Made by a program: the position numbers and the translations under genes
Source: Kuschelorhynchus macadamiae
Taxonomy: Eukaryota > Arthropoda > Insecta > Coleoptera > Curculionidae
Length of the DNA stretch: 64,000 nt
Assembly (NCBI GenBank): GCA_030620095.1
Contig: JAUTXW010004484.1
Location: 421,001-485,000 of the forward strand
Direction of reading: 5' to 3'
Notes under the pieces: model-generated
Told to the model about the DNA's origin: nothing
Databases searched by the model: none
Seen by the model: only the letters and a program-made list of their open reading frames with translations
Part shown: positions 33,735-47,125 of the stretch, piece by piece
Position numbering within the stretch: the first letter of the stretch is position 1
Layout: the number at the start of each line of letters is the position of its first letter

Positions 33735-35260
33735 ATAAAATTTCCATTTTCCACACTTTAAAATACCTGAAATCAGATACATGAAACTTTGCTTTGCATC
33801 ACATTCCAAACACTAAAATACCAAAATATTTCAGTAGAAATATGTCAACCCGGTGAAATTTGTTAAAAAAAATACTAAATTTAATTATTATCCAAAATAT
33901 CAAATTTTCCAAAAATCACATGTTACTAGAAATAAATCTGTTACATGGAAACTTTGTTTTGCTTTCCATTTTAGACGATTTTGTTAACATAAAAATGCAA
34001 AAATGTTTACATTTTCCGAGGACATTTTGTTTTATCTATTTATTTTTCTTTTTTAATCACTGAAACGTGTTACATTCACAACACATTTTTTTATACTTCG
34101 ATAAAGCCTGGAATTTAAAAAATAATGTGTTTTTATAACTTAACTGATGATTTATGGCTTTAAAGATAGTTTTATCAACGAACCTGAACTAACTTAACAC
34201 CTAAGGGGATAGATCCACCTAACAGTATAGGTTTTCTTTATAAAAATAATTGTTTTAATGTATACTTGTAATTTTGTTGACACACTGCGTTTTCTTTACA
34301 GCAAACCTAATCAATCCTACCTAACAGTTCTCATTTTTATATGTATAGTTTACTTCTATATAGCCTTCTGAATGTAGACCTTTTATGTGATTTTATAACT
34401 TAAATAATAGTTTATAGTTTTAACTATGGTTTTATTGGTGAACCTGAGCTAACCTAACACCTAGCCAGCTAGATCCACCTAACACCTAGCCAGATAGATC
34501 CACCTAACACTACATGCTTCATTAAAAAAATCCTAGTTTTAATATAGGCTCGGAATTGTGTTGACACGCTCCCGCGCGCTTTCTTTAAAGCAAACTCGAC
34601 CAATCCTAACATAACCTAGTCCCTGTGTTTATTATAGTTAAAAAATAAATAAAATTTGGAGTTTCCCCAGGAATTTTAGATATTTTAAATATGTTTTGAA
34701 TATATCTTATTTCAGTTTAAAAAAGAGATAAAAATAAAAAAACAAAATAAAAATTTTAATTTTAATGACAATGTTTATCACAATATGTATCTGATTTCCT
34801 AGGAAAATCAAAATAATCATTATGATCACAAAAGTGTTTCAAATGGCAAACAAAGCAAAATCTTCATGTATGGTATTCCAAAGTATAGAAATTTCCTCAA
34901 AAAATGGAAATAACAAATTTCTGCAGGGACATTTAAATGTTAAGAAAAAAGTTCGAAATGCATATCTAAGCTATTTTTCTGTATGCTACTGATTTCAAAT
35001 ATTCTAAAGTGTATAAAGAATTTCCTGAAAATATAGAAATAAAAAATATATATTTTTTCTATATTTTGCCATTTTTATGTTCAGAAAAATATTTGGAGTG
35101 GCAAGCGAAGCAAAGTTTTCATGTAAATGATTTCAGGTATACTAAAACGAAAATTATGTATTTCCGCAGAAAAATTCTTATTTTCCGCTATCAAGAGAAG
35201 CTTCCAGAAGACATAAAACTAGTTGGTTTCCTTATAACTGATTTCAGCTGAACGAAAGCT
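33735..35260. repeat. Degenerate repeats in both orientations plus a ~270-bp tandem duplication
   Basis: The phrase tgaaatcagatacatgaaac (33769) reappears inverted as tttcatgtaaatgatttcagg (35116-35136) and, less well, around 34860. Between them lies the tandem duplication 34075-34615. An 80-codon frame (35009-35251) spans these repeats and is not considered a gene. Confidence 0.5.
34075..34615. repeat. Tandem duplication, ~265-bp unit, two copies
   Basis: ttataacttaactgatgatt (34135) and aacctgaactaacttaacac (34180) recur as ttataacttaaataatagtt (34393) and aacctgagctaacctaacac (34441). tttctttacagcaaac (34291) recurs as tttctttaaagcaaac (34579). Copy 2 holds an extra internal 24-bp duplication, cacctagccag(c/a)tagatcc (about 34458-34503). 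Confidence 0.8.
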
Positions 35261-36505
35261 GCTCCTGAAAATTTGTATACACGTCCGACACAATGACGAT
35301 CTTAGTGCTTCTTATTAGGGTTTATTATAAGGATGTGGCAGTGTCAGTAAGAAAAAAGTATCGGTGTTCATAAGAAAATTGACGTAAATATCACGGAACT
35401 ATGTCTACATTGATATGTATAAATATATCCTTAGTTTTACTTCTTAGATGCTCAAAGATATAACAGTGCCAATATTACCAGAGAAAGGACTTAGGAGGCT
35501 TAGTCCACTAGTGGATTTAAAATCGAAAAATATACTAGTCAGCATGCTGATTGTCACGAAATTCAGTTCTCGCAGATATTAGATCAAACAACCCACAAAA
35601 AGCAAAACTACACCAAGGGTTAAAAAGTTTTTTATACCATTACTTACCAGTAATTTCCAATAATTTTGCTTTGTTCCCAACTATCAACACAAATTCTTCA
35701 CTGCGTAAAATGTAAAATATAACAAAAACTGCAGATCTTGCATTTTTTATTATGTCTGCTATTTTTTTGTTGGTTAGATTCCATCGCTTGCGAATTCCAA
35801 AAGCAAAACACCATTCACGACATTCACCATTTAACTGCCGGCGAATCTTATACTAATCTCAACATTCACAACGCAGATTGGATTGCTCAATGTGCTTCCT
35901 AATGGTTCGTTTAGTTCCGCGGAGGAAAAACAAGTTTTGTTGGAAGTTCAACAGCATGGACTTTCTGGCTCGGTTTTGGATGTGCCGCATATGTGTTCGA
36001 ATCCCCGTTTAGGCGGATGACTTACCATTAAAGCCCTACAATCACACCTCAAAACATGGAAAATTACATTTGAAATACGCGCGTACTCTAAAGTAACGTG
36101 ATTGGTAGGATTCGCCGGCGATTGCAGGTCTTGTTATCTTGAACTAGATATGGGCGATATTTACCGATAATCAACAAACTTCGATGATCAAATCGACATT
36201 TTCCAAAATCTTGGTAACAGAAAATTAAAAGACTGGTTTAAAACGATGAAGAAAATTAATTACACGCACGCACGGGATATTTCTTTTTCCAGGAGACTTG
36301 TGTAATGGGAAATCCCTGGCTTTATTTTGGGTCACGTGAGGTATTGGCCAATTATAACGTACCTTGCGACGCGTTCTGAAATAGTTTATTTCAGACTATA
36401 AACAAAGTCGTCAAATTTTCATGTCAATATATCTATCTCGGTGATAGAGTTGAGAGTACAAAATACGTGTTAATATCCACGATATAATGCTAAAAAGACA
36501 ATTTC
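35261..36505. other. Gene-free stretch
   Basis: Slightly more GC than its surroundings around 35770-36130, with cgccggcga phrases in inverted orientation at 35840 and 36112, but no coding frame or RNA gene that I can support. Confidence 0.4.
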
Positions 36506-37310
36506 ACAAACAATATGGACATCACACTTGGTATAAAATCTCATTTTAAAAATTAATCAATCAAAAATTATATAACTGGTGACATTTTGATACGAATCCA
36601 AGTTGGCAGAACAAAATGACGGTTTAATAAAATATTTAAAAATTCAGCCTGGAAATCTACTTAATGGACTGACGTAAAATTGTGTGCCATACCTTATTGT
36701 GGTATAGATATAAACTAGGTAACTAGTAGAACTGGGGTACTAATTGAAGAAAAAATCACCCTCTAAAGTTTTAGCATCTCTAGATGCATAAAAAATGTTG
36801 TATCAATTCCATCCGTCCGTCTATCTATCTCTCATTTCGCGGCATAGCTTAAAAACTACTTATCAGATCAACTTGCAATTTTAGTCAAAAATTAAGGGTC
36901 ACATGCGAATAACCTGGTAATATTTTGATAGAAATCTAACATGCCGGACCAATATGGCGGTCTAGTGAAACGTTAAAAAAATTATTTCTAAAAAAAACTA
37001 ATTATCCAATTAACCTCAAATTTTGCACAAAAATCAAGTGTTACGTAGGAATGAACTGGTAAAATTTTGGTATGAATATAAGATAGCAAAACAAAATGGC
37101 AGCATAATAAAATATTTAAAAAATCAGCCTGAAAAAACTAATCAGATTAATTTCTAATTTTGTACAAGCATTAAGTGTGATATAAACTGGTAGTTCTGGT
37201 ACAAATTCAACATGACCGAACAAAACAGAGCGGCAAATATATTTTTTTAAATGAACTTAAAAAAATCCTGTTTAATTAACTTGTGCATTAAAATTAAGTG
37301 TGATATAAGG

Positions 37311-37313
<3 letters not shown>

Positions 37314-37371
<58 letters not shown>
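37314..37371. repeat. (TA)n microsatellite
   Basis: About 28 TA units at the edge of the interrupted dispersed repeat. Confidence 0.98.
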
Positions 37372-37373
<2 letters not shown>

Positions 37374-37474
37374 AATTTCCTATTTATTATATTTTACATC
37401 ACAAAGAGTAATCTGAAAAAATCATAAACACGAAACAATAAAATGCCCTTATCGCAAATCCAGTCACCCAAATT

Positions 37475-37650
37475 GTATATATATTTTTACTAAAATAACG
37501 ATTTCCTTTTTTGTTTCTGTCTTCACTGGTCTGCCGAATTTTAAGTTCCAGCAAAGGTTGACAACTGGCCTTAAATTCGAGACGTTTCTCAAAGTTTAGC
37601 GCACTAGCGGCTATTGAAGTCTTAATATTCTGAACCACTGTGGCTACCAT
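37475..37650 (-). CDS. Possible small coding fragment, unknown
   Basis: An 83-codon minus-strand frame (37650-37399) starts MVATVVQNIKTSIAASAL, then FEKRLEFKASCQPLLELKIR and QTSEDRNKKGN. The first ~55 residues have balanced composition and codon usage unlike the surrounding AT-rich DNA; the rest looks non-coding. It could be a captured first exon or part of a transposon inside dispersed-repeat copy 7. No family recognised. Low confidence that it is a gene. Confidence 0.25.
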
Positions 37651-37941
37651 TCTTTAAGACTAGAAATCAACAAACAAGTCTTAAAAATAAAATAATTTCT
37701 ATAAAAATACGCAATTTCCTTACTGAATTTTTCCTTTTGTCTACAAAAATGATGTAAAGCACAATTTATTTATGTGTTACTAAATGACTATGTGCGGAAC
37801 TAAATTGGGTCATACTTTCCTATTCCTATAAAAGAGAATATTAATACTAATAACGAATGAGGGTTGTGAAGAAAATTTACCGATTTTTATTATTATTGCA
37901 CAGCGAGTTCCACGTAAGAGGACATGAGCGTATTTAGGGGA

Positions 37942-37957
37942 GGGGGTCCGGACCCCC
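37942..37957. repeat. Perfect 16-bp GC-rich palindrome
   Basis: gggggtccggaccccc is self-complementary with no spacer, in a region otherwise very AT-rich. It may mark a transposon end. Confidence 0.85.
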
Positions 37958-38404
37958 CGTACATTATTTAAAGGCATAATATTTATTGTATATATGAATA
38001 GAGAAGACCTTTTTTTGTCAAGAAGAATAATTATTTATATTGCTCTGACCAAGTATCAACTTTATTATTTTAAAGGAAACTCTCTGTATATTTATAGATT
38101 TTAGTAGATCTTCTAAGACAAGCACAACAATATGATATATAATAGTAATGAGTCTCAGATGTTACCTTTCGGATAAATTGGAATGTATCTTTAGAATTTG
38201 GTATAATTTTTTTAAATTTTTTTTATGTAGCCCTCTCTATATTGTCTCATTGAATAACATTAAACAATAAGTGCTATTATTTTTAGGATAATTAGACAAA
38301 ATATTTGGAGTCTCTATGATGTAGGGGAACTTTGAGGATTTAAATGCAGTGCAATAGTTTGCATAATATTAAGATTTTACTTAAAATTCAACATAAGAAG
38401 TAAT

Positions 38405-39745
38405 GTGACTAAAAAAATCGGTAAATTTCCTTTACACGGAACTTCCATCGTTATTTTTTTATTAAGAATACCAAAGTGTGACCCAATTTAGTTCAGTACA
38501 TTGTCATTTAGTAACACATATATACTGCCTTTTCAAACATTTTGATTGGGAACCATTTTGTTCCATCATAATGAATTCCTACCAGTATTTTACCAGTTAT
38601 TTACCCATGTCGCACTTGATTTATGGACATAATTTAAAATAAATTCAATAAATATTGTTTACGTTGACATACACCGTCATTTTGTTAAGTGATGTTGAAT
38701 TCGTACCAGTTTATTCCATCACCACATTTAATTTTTCTGCAAACTTTAAAGTCAATTGAATAAGATTTTTGTACGTTGATTTTTGTTGTTTTACGTACCA
38801 CAACTTTACCAATTTATCTCTCTATCTATATCACACTTTCCTTGCAAAATTAAATTAATTTAAGTAGTATTTTCAGGCTGATTTTTTAAACATTTTATTA
38901 GACCGCCATTTTGTTTTGCTACCTTGAATTCGTACTAAAATGTTCATTCTTATGTAACACTTGATTTTTGTGCAAAATATGAGGTAAATTGGATAATTAG
39001 TGTTTTTTAGTAATACTTTTTTAACGTTTCACTAGACTATCTTATTCCAGCATATGGGATTTTTACCAATAATTAATTTATGACTAAAGTTCCGCTAATT
39101 GACAAACAGACAGACAGACGAACCGACGGAATTGATAAGTCACATTTTCTGGCACCTAGGGCCGCTAAAACGTGAAGATATGTAAAACCTGAAAGGGCGA
39201 TTTTTTCACGCTTACAAACATTTTATTTGGCCTCAATTTTGTTCCTCCATATTGAATTAGTACTTCAATTTTATTAGTTCATCCCTATACCCACCAGTTA
39301 GTTATGACACACAATTTGAAATCAATCTATTAAGTAGTTTTTTTCGTGTATTAAGCCGTCATTTTGTTCCGCCATCTTGGATTCGACCAAAATTTTACCA
39401 GTTGATTTTAACATAATACTTTATTTTTGTGCAAAATTTGAGATACATTGGATGAATAGTTTTTTAATAATAATTTTTTTAACATTTCACTGAGGCGCCA
39501 TTTTGTTTCGCCATATTGGATTTTTTCAAAATGTTACCAGGTCATCCTCATATTACCCTTAATTTTTGACCAAAATTTGAAGTCAATCAGGTTTTTTAGT
39601 TAAGCTGCGAACGGGCAGACCAACAGACAGACCGACGGAATTGAGAAAACATGTTTTTTCGCCATCTAGGGACCCTGAAACGTAAAAATCTCGGATCGTG
39701 ATTTTTTCACACTAAAATACTCCCCTTTTAAGAGGAAAGTACATA
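38405..39745 (-). repeat. Dispersed GCCATTTTG-repeat element, copy 8 (most complete)
   Basis: It starts aaaatcggtaaatttccttt, cacggaacttccatcgttat (38415-38453), has six to eight internal units with a gccattttgtt..gcca..ttg..ttc core at about 38550, 38680, 38900, 39232, 39355 and 39493, and ends with gacggaattgagaaaacatg, tagggaccctgaaacgtaaa and cccttttaagaggaaagt (39625-39740). About 1.3 kb. No coding capacity. Short inverted ends (acttcc..cgt / a.gaggaaagt) suggest a DNA-transposon-like or foldback element. Confidence 0.82.
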
Positions 39746-41738
<1,993 letters not shown>

Positions 41739-42154
41739 CTTTTTATTAATAGGAAATAGGTATTGAACGATCAATATTATAGTTGTTTGAATTATTTTTT
41801 TGCTAATCTTGGCATTAACAAACAAAAAAAACAAAATACGCCAGAAGACTGGCGGGGGCTTTGGCAGAAGCCATGTTGTTACATCGAACCATACACATGT
41901 CAACGACATGCGTCTTAAATAACGATTGTAATATCAAGTTTTTACTTACATTTCAAAAATTTAAGGCGGAAAATGTATTCAACGTCTCATAAGGGGTAAA
42001 TATATTATTTTTACATTATTTGAAAGTAGGAAATAAGAATTTTTTTCTTTAAAAGTACGGAGCTCATTATCGCGGCTTACATACACAAGATGGATGGACG
42101 AAAGAAAGAGAGATTTGATTTGCGGCAATTTCTTTGCTTTTTTTTTGCACCAGG

Positions 42155-42679
42155 CAGCGATGCCAGATGTCATAAATAAAATTATAGCGCAGCAATGCCA
42201 GAATTACCGAATTTTAGTGAAAATTATGGTACAGCTTTTGTCGCCGGCACAAGTAACACTAATTCGAATTTACGTTATAATGATGTATTTGAAAACTTAA
42301 AAAAATATACAACTGTAATATAGAATAATGGGTGGAGCATTGCTGCAGGGGCGGCATGGTCAGTTTCAACATATTTTTAGTGTAATTTTAGGCGGACCGT
42401 TGCACAAAACATTTAACTAATCAGACGGCTCAGAGTGTGTCAGACCACATAAGAGTGTCAATGTCAAAAATGATTCTGTGCGTCAGTTAAATTTATTTCG
42501 TTATTAAACGTTTTGTGCAACCGATTAACGGTGTTTTTAAGTTTTTGCGTTTAAAAATGTGTAAATGGTTTTTTAGCAAAATATTAAATCGGACGAAATT
42601 ATAGTACAATTATTTATTATGGTAAGTTCACTGACTGTTACGGTACAATTCCATAATTATGCTACGTCTGGCATCACTG
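42155..42679. mobile_element. hAT-like MITE, 525 bp
   Basis: Terminal inverted repeats CAGCGATGCCAGA / TCTGGCATCACTG, flanked by a direct repeat caccagg (42148-42154 and 42680-42686). A CAGNG start and a 7-8-bp duplication are hAT features. Internal sequence is non-coding apart from the tail of a chance frame. Confidence 0.75.
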
Positions 42680-42892
42680 CACCAGGGCAACAGCTGACTA
42701 AAGGTGGATATTTATACATCAGTTGACGCCATAAGGTAGGATAATGGCAATTTGTTTATTCCTATTGGTTGTAAATAACGTTTAGTTATTGGTTAAAAAT
42801 ATTTGAAACGCTCTCAATTTTGACAAGGTCGCAATCAAAAAGCACGATTATTTAGTGGTTATTGTTTTGAATTATTTGTTATTAGTAGGCCC

Positions 42893-43140
42893 CTTTTACG
42901 AGGGAAGTCAAAATCGGTAAATTGGCCTTTAGCCTTTACCCAGTAGTTTATGTTTGCATATCGTTATATGGCAGTTACTTTAAACATATTAAGTACCTAT
43001 ATATTGTTATATCTGTCTCTTTTCTTCAGAAAACGATTTATTATAAGGTAAATTCCGGTTACTTAAGTAAAAGATAGGTAAAAGCCTTTTAACAGTACTT
43101 TCTTCGTAATGAAACTTTCCCTGTGTCAAGCAAAGTAAAA
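42893..43140. repeat. Fragments of dispersed-repeat ends
   Basis: ccccttttacgagggaagtc and aaaatcggtaaattggcctt (42892-42930), then ggtaaaagccttttaacagt / actttcttcgtaatgaaac (43076-43115), match the two termini of the dispersed family with the body missing. Confidence 0.6.
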
Positions 43141-45459
43141 TAAATTAAAAGGCCAACTACTACAAATATTTTAACATGCAAAAATACGGATCACCTAAGG
43201 CAGAAAAGTCTTATGTAATCGTGTAATTTAATACATTTTATTATCCAAAACAATTAATTACATCATTATTAATTCAACAATTAAAGTTATTGTTTAAAAT
43301 ACTAGCAGTATTTTTAAAAATTATTTTTTTCATTGAATGACCCTTATTTTAGAACGTGCAATCAGGCAATACGGAATAAATCTTCCTTAAAAATGACTAG
43401 TTGTGCAGCATTCAGAAAGTAAAATTGCAATGTTTCAGCCTTTTCAAAAAAAAATGAGACAAGAATGTTAACTTCTTGTTAAATCAACTTTTTTTGCTTT
43501 CAATTACTTATACTTTTAACGGTTAAAATATTTGAAATAATTTCCTTTCATCCTGAATATTATTTATTAAGTTATTGCTAGTGCTGACAAATAACCCATC
43601 ATTTATAAATTGGTCACTTATGACATATATGGTTCGTTTTATACGGCAATTTTCGAAAATTATGCCTAAAAGTTTGCGTTTTTTTAGCATTCAATTGATA
43701 CCAGACAAAGTCGATCTGTTAAATAAAAAAGGCAATTCATTTTATTTAACAGTCATTTGTCACTTATAAAGGTAAATGACCGGTCATTATAAGTCATTTA
43801 TGCGATCATTTTCCAAAATCGGACAATTATAAGTAAATGACCGGTCAAAAAATGGCGAATTTTGGTCACTGTTAAAAATGAACGGCCATTTATGAAAGTG
43901 ACCCGGTCATTTAAGGTCACTAATACGGTCAGTTTTGGTAAGTAAGATAAGTGACGCCTAACACAGGTTATTTCTAAATAGCTATATGTAAGTACAAAAA
44001 TCTATTTGTGGAAGAATTCATAAAGGGCCTATATTTATAGGCCGTTTTTGCTTTATCATTCTAGTCCTACACAACATTTCAAAAGAACCGCCAATATCAA
44101 TTGGAACCACCGATTATCAGCAACGGTTGCCGCTAGTGGAACCGCAAGTTAATTCAACGTGAATTAAAGAACTGGTTGATAGGCAGACCGGTGTTACATC
44201 AAATAATAAAAGAATGCTAAATACGTCAACCCGTTTCACCGATGTATTCCCCGCTGAATTAAAGAAAGCGTCTAAATTTTGTTCAACACTTCGTTAGATT
44301 GTGACATTTTATTTCGCAATTAAAATCACAGCATTGCCAAAATAATTATCAGGTTAAAAAGAAAAGGAACTATTGATACATGAAGAAAATTAAATCTTGC
44401 AATGATTGATGTTTTTAATATTTTCTCAGATCACAGACTATAAGCACATTGGTTATGTACGTATAAGCACGAAGCAGATCTGTTGGCCGTAAACCGAAGC
44501 CGTATTTTTTTTAATTCGCCGTCTGTGGTTCTGCTTCTGACTCATATTTAATTCCAGTTTTTTGAGACGTAATAACAAGAATGTACATATGCTAAAAAGG
44601 TGTGAAAAAACTCAATAAACGCTCATTTCAATTTTTCCCTCCGAAAAGAAAAACCCAAAAACTTTATCCCTCAAATTTTCCTTCAACACCTTAAAAACTG
44701 TATTTTGATGGATTTTCCCCAATAAGACATCACTATTCGTTAGTTGTATAACGATGAACGATGAAGCAAGTTAAAGATGATTTGGCACTAATTCAATATT
44801 TTAGAAGTGTTCTCGTTTTTTAAAGTGTTTCAGCGAAGTGTTTTGGATTATAATTAAAACACTGATGTAACCATTTATCAAAATACCTTGAAGCGTCTTT
44901 GTATGATATTCTCGACTTTATTGTGAAAAGAAGTAGAACACTGATAGAAGGTGAAGCAGCGTTTAAAACAAAAAAATCATGGATCATATATATTAATTCG
45001 AAGTTAGCTGTAGGATTTAGGTATCCAATTTATTCTATTAGTATTAGTTGGAAATATATGACTTTTTATAGTTATTGTTACAATATACCATTGAAATGTT
45101 TTAAAATAATGCCTTGAAATTTGGCTATGCGACTAGCATTCTAGCGTCCAAAAACGATTCTTAGTGTTACCGGGGATATACTTTTCTTACCGCGCCCGAG
45201 AACGGCTTTGTGTAGTATAAAATTTAGAATCTAGAATGGTTAGAACTACAAATAATTTTTTTTTTTCATTGATTCACGGTTATGTTTTTTCAAACGAAAT
45301 ACAATAATTAGAAAACTATGAACTACTATTTTAATATTTTTTACCTAAGCAAGAGTTAAGGTTAGTTTCTATTTAAATTTTAGAGATCTAAAAAAAAAAT
45401 CTGAACGCGTTTTAAAATAATCCTGCACTGTAGTCCGTAACGGCTGTCATGATGAACGT
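43141..45459. other. Upstream region of Arf6, no gene supported
   Basis: It contains the aatgaccggtcatt repeats (43775-43788 and 43834-43847) and otherwise unrecognised sequence. Short frames at 43575-43769 and 44899-45117 lack motifs. It may include regulatory DNA of Arf6, but nothing specific can be assigned. Confidence 0.4.
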
Positions 45460-45640
45460 GACCAGTTTTTGTCATTGTTGTCAAAAATGTCAAATATTGA
45501 CATATCTCGAATCGTGTGGTTTCGTGTCTTCCTGTCTTCAGTCGGAAATCGTTGTCAATATGAAGAGTATTTGGGCAGAGAAGTGTGTAAAATTATAGAA
45601 TTTATTATAGAAACTAATAAATATTGTCAATGTTTAATGG
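45460..45640 (+). other. Candidate 5' UTR exon of Arf6
   Basis: A locally less AT-rich block ends at tttaatg/gtacgtaac, a plausible splice donor at 45640-45641. The matching acceptor would be the tattttttt-ag at 45851-45852, 28 bases before the Arf6 ATG. Arf6 genes commonly have an intron in the 5' UTR and none in the coding sequence. The 60-codon frame here (45469-45651) has no homology I recognise, and transcript evidence is needed. Confidence 0.35.
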
Positions 45641-45880
45641 TACGTAACTAAACATGCAAATATCTAATTAAGCAAATGTGTTAATAATGATGTCCTTTAG
45701 TAATGTGTTTTCTTAATGACGTACCACATATTACTACACGCCTACTTGGGATGTCAAATGCTTGAAATATTTTATGTTTCCTAAATTTCGGCAAAACTTT
45801 CTAACTATTTACTGATATGAGACATATTAAAACTCAATTCGTATTTTTTTAGATAACTATATCTGTGAGGAACGTACAGA

Positions 45881-46408
45881 ATGGGAAAGCTACTGTCAAA
45901 AATTTTTGGCAACAAGGAGATGAGGATATTGATGCTTGGTTTAGATGCTGCTGGAAAAACCACAATTTTGTACAAATTAAAATTAGGCCAGTCAGTCACG
46001 ACAATTCCCACAGTAGGATTCAATGTAGAAACAGTGACCTATAAAAATGTGAAATTTAATGTATGGGATGTAGGTGGACAAGACAAAATTCGACCTCTCT
46101 GGCGTCACTATTACACGGGCACACAAGGGTTAATATTTGTTGTGGACTGTGCAGATCGTGATCGTATTGATGAGGCGAGACAAGAACTCCACAGAATTAT
46201 CAATGACCGTGAAATGCGGGATGCAATAATACTCATTTTTGCCAACAAACAGGATTTACCTGAAGCCATGAAACCCCATGAGATTCAAGAAAAATTAGGC
46301 TTAACTCGTATGAGAGACAGAAATTGGTATGTTCAACCTGCATGTGCTACAACAGGTGATGGGTTATTTGAAGGCCTTACTTGGCTCACAAGTAACCATA
46401 AATTATAG
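45881..46408 (+). CDS. Arf6: ADP-ribosylation factor 6 (Arf6 / Arf51F)
   Basis: A small Ras-superfamily GTPase acting at the plasma membrane and endosomes in membrane recycling, actin remodelling and phosphoinositide signalling. The single-exon frame encodes 175 residues, the normal Arf6 length. Visible are Gly2 for N-myristoylation, the short Arf6-type amphipathic N-terminus (GKLLSKIFGNKEMR), P-loop GLDAAGKT at 20-27, switch I Thr44 (IPTVGFNVET), WDVGGQDKI with catalytic Gln67, guanine-specificity NKQD at 122-125 and CAT at 155-157. The Arf6-specific carboxyl end WLTSNHKL is present. All key residues are intact. The start has a good context (cagaATGG) and follows a splice-acceptor-like tattttttt-ag at 45851. 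A lack of coding introns is usual for Arf6, so a retrocopy need not be invoked, and no poly-A tract or target duplication is evident. This is the only intact host gene in the window. Confidence 0.97.
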   Translation: MGKLLSKIFGNKEMRILMLGLDAAGKTTILYKLKLGQSVTTIPTVGFNVETVTYKNVKFNVWDVGGQDKIRPLWRHYYTGTQGLIFVVDCADRDRIDEARQELHRIINDREMRDAIILIFANKQDLPEAMKPHEIQEKLGLTRMRDRNWYVQPACATTGDGLFEGLTWLTSNHKL

Positions 46409-47125
46409 CACTCTTGTTTAGCATATTCCCACATTAAATTTTATAGTCGAGGTGATGTTTCGAAAGGTGATGATTTAGGATGCGGGACTGAATTTTAATC
46501 TCAACATTCCAACTGCCTATGATATATTTAACTATTGGGCAGTGCAATTTTTCAGCCATACAGTGGTTGTGACTTTTGGACCAGTGTTCTTAGTTTGTGA
46601 CTCCGACTCAGCATTTCTTGTAAATAAATTCGTCTTGTGGACACTTCAAGTTAGTATGTTTAATTGTAGGTATTTTTTTTAAGTATGTACCTTTTGATCA
46701 ATGTTTACAGGTTTTGCGATGTATATACTTCTAAAATATTTCCAATGTTTCTCATAATAACAAATAGTGCCCATAAGTGTACAGCCATAGATGAAGGTTT
46801 ATGCTTAAAGAATATCATGGCCCCTGTGTTGTAGATGACTCACTAAATATTGCCAATTAATTTCTGTGTATATAATGCACGGGGCACAGATTAATATTTA
46901 GGGTTATTTTGTTTTGTTATGACCTTCATATGTATTAATTATTATTGTTTTATATTGTAAAATATTGTTGTCACATTTAAGTCCTAAAGTTATTACAGTG
47001 GCTATGTAAAACAGATTTGTCTATTTAAGTATTACCTATGTTTTGTAATCAGTTGAATATGGAGGTTTGTACAATCTCTTAAAAATTGCATTATAGGAGT
47101 TGTTTAAATTAATTTAAATAAAATT
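46409..47125 (+). other. Probable Arf6 3' UTR
   Basis: Downstream AT-rich sequence with AATAAA signals at 46623-46628 and 47117-47122 (another at 47342). The first would give a ~0.25-kb 3' UTR and the second ~0.7 kb. No repeats are seen up to about 47150, consistent with selection against insertions. Confidence 0.5.

Larger units (their letters stand above)
36510..37895 (+). repeat. Dispersed GCCATTTTG-repeat element, copy 7 (interrupted)
   Basis: Internal units run 36510-37310 (aaatgacggtttaataaaat, ccatccgtccgtctatc, accaatatggcggtctagtg). The terminal block then resumes at about 37770-37895 (tgtgttactaaatgactatg, actaaattgggtcatactttcc, ggaagaaaatttaccgattttt-like). Between them are a TA tract and about 300 bp with a short open frame on the minus strand, presumably inserted. 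Confidence 0.72.

Noticed and set aside
34440..34620. ctaacctaacac / cctaacataacc phrases resembling insect telomeric CCTAA repeats
   Set aside because: Not in 5-bp register and explained by the local 265-bp duplication.
35930..36030. tRNA-like T-loop phrase gttcgaatcccc
   Set aside because: The T-arm-like phrase is present, but no acceptor stem, D-arm or anticodon arm can be folded around it on either side; at most a decayed SINE.
45469..45651. 60-codon frame upstream of Arf6 as a separate gene or uORF
   Set aside because: No homology; better explained as part of an untranslated first exon, itself tentative.
45881..46408. Arf6 as a processed retrocopy because it has no intron
   Set aside because: Arf6 coding sequences are commonly single-exon in animals, no poly-A tract or target duplication is seen, and all functional residues are intact.
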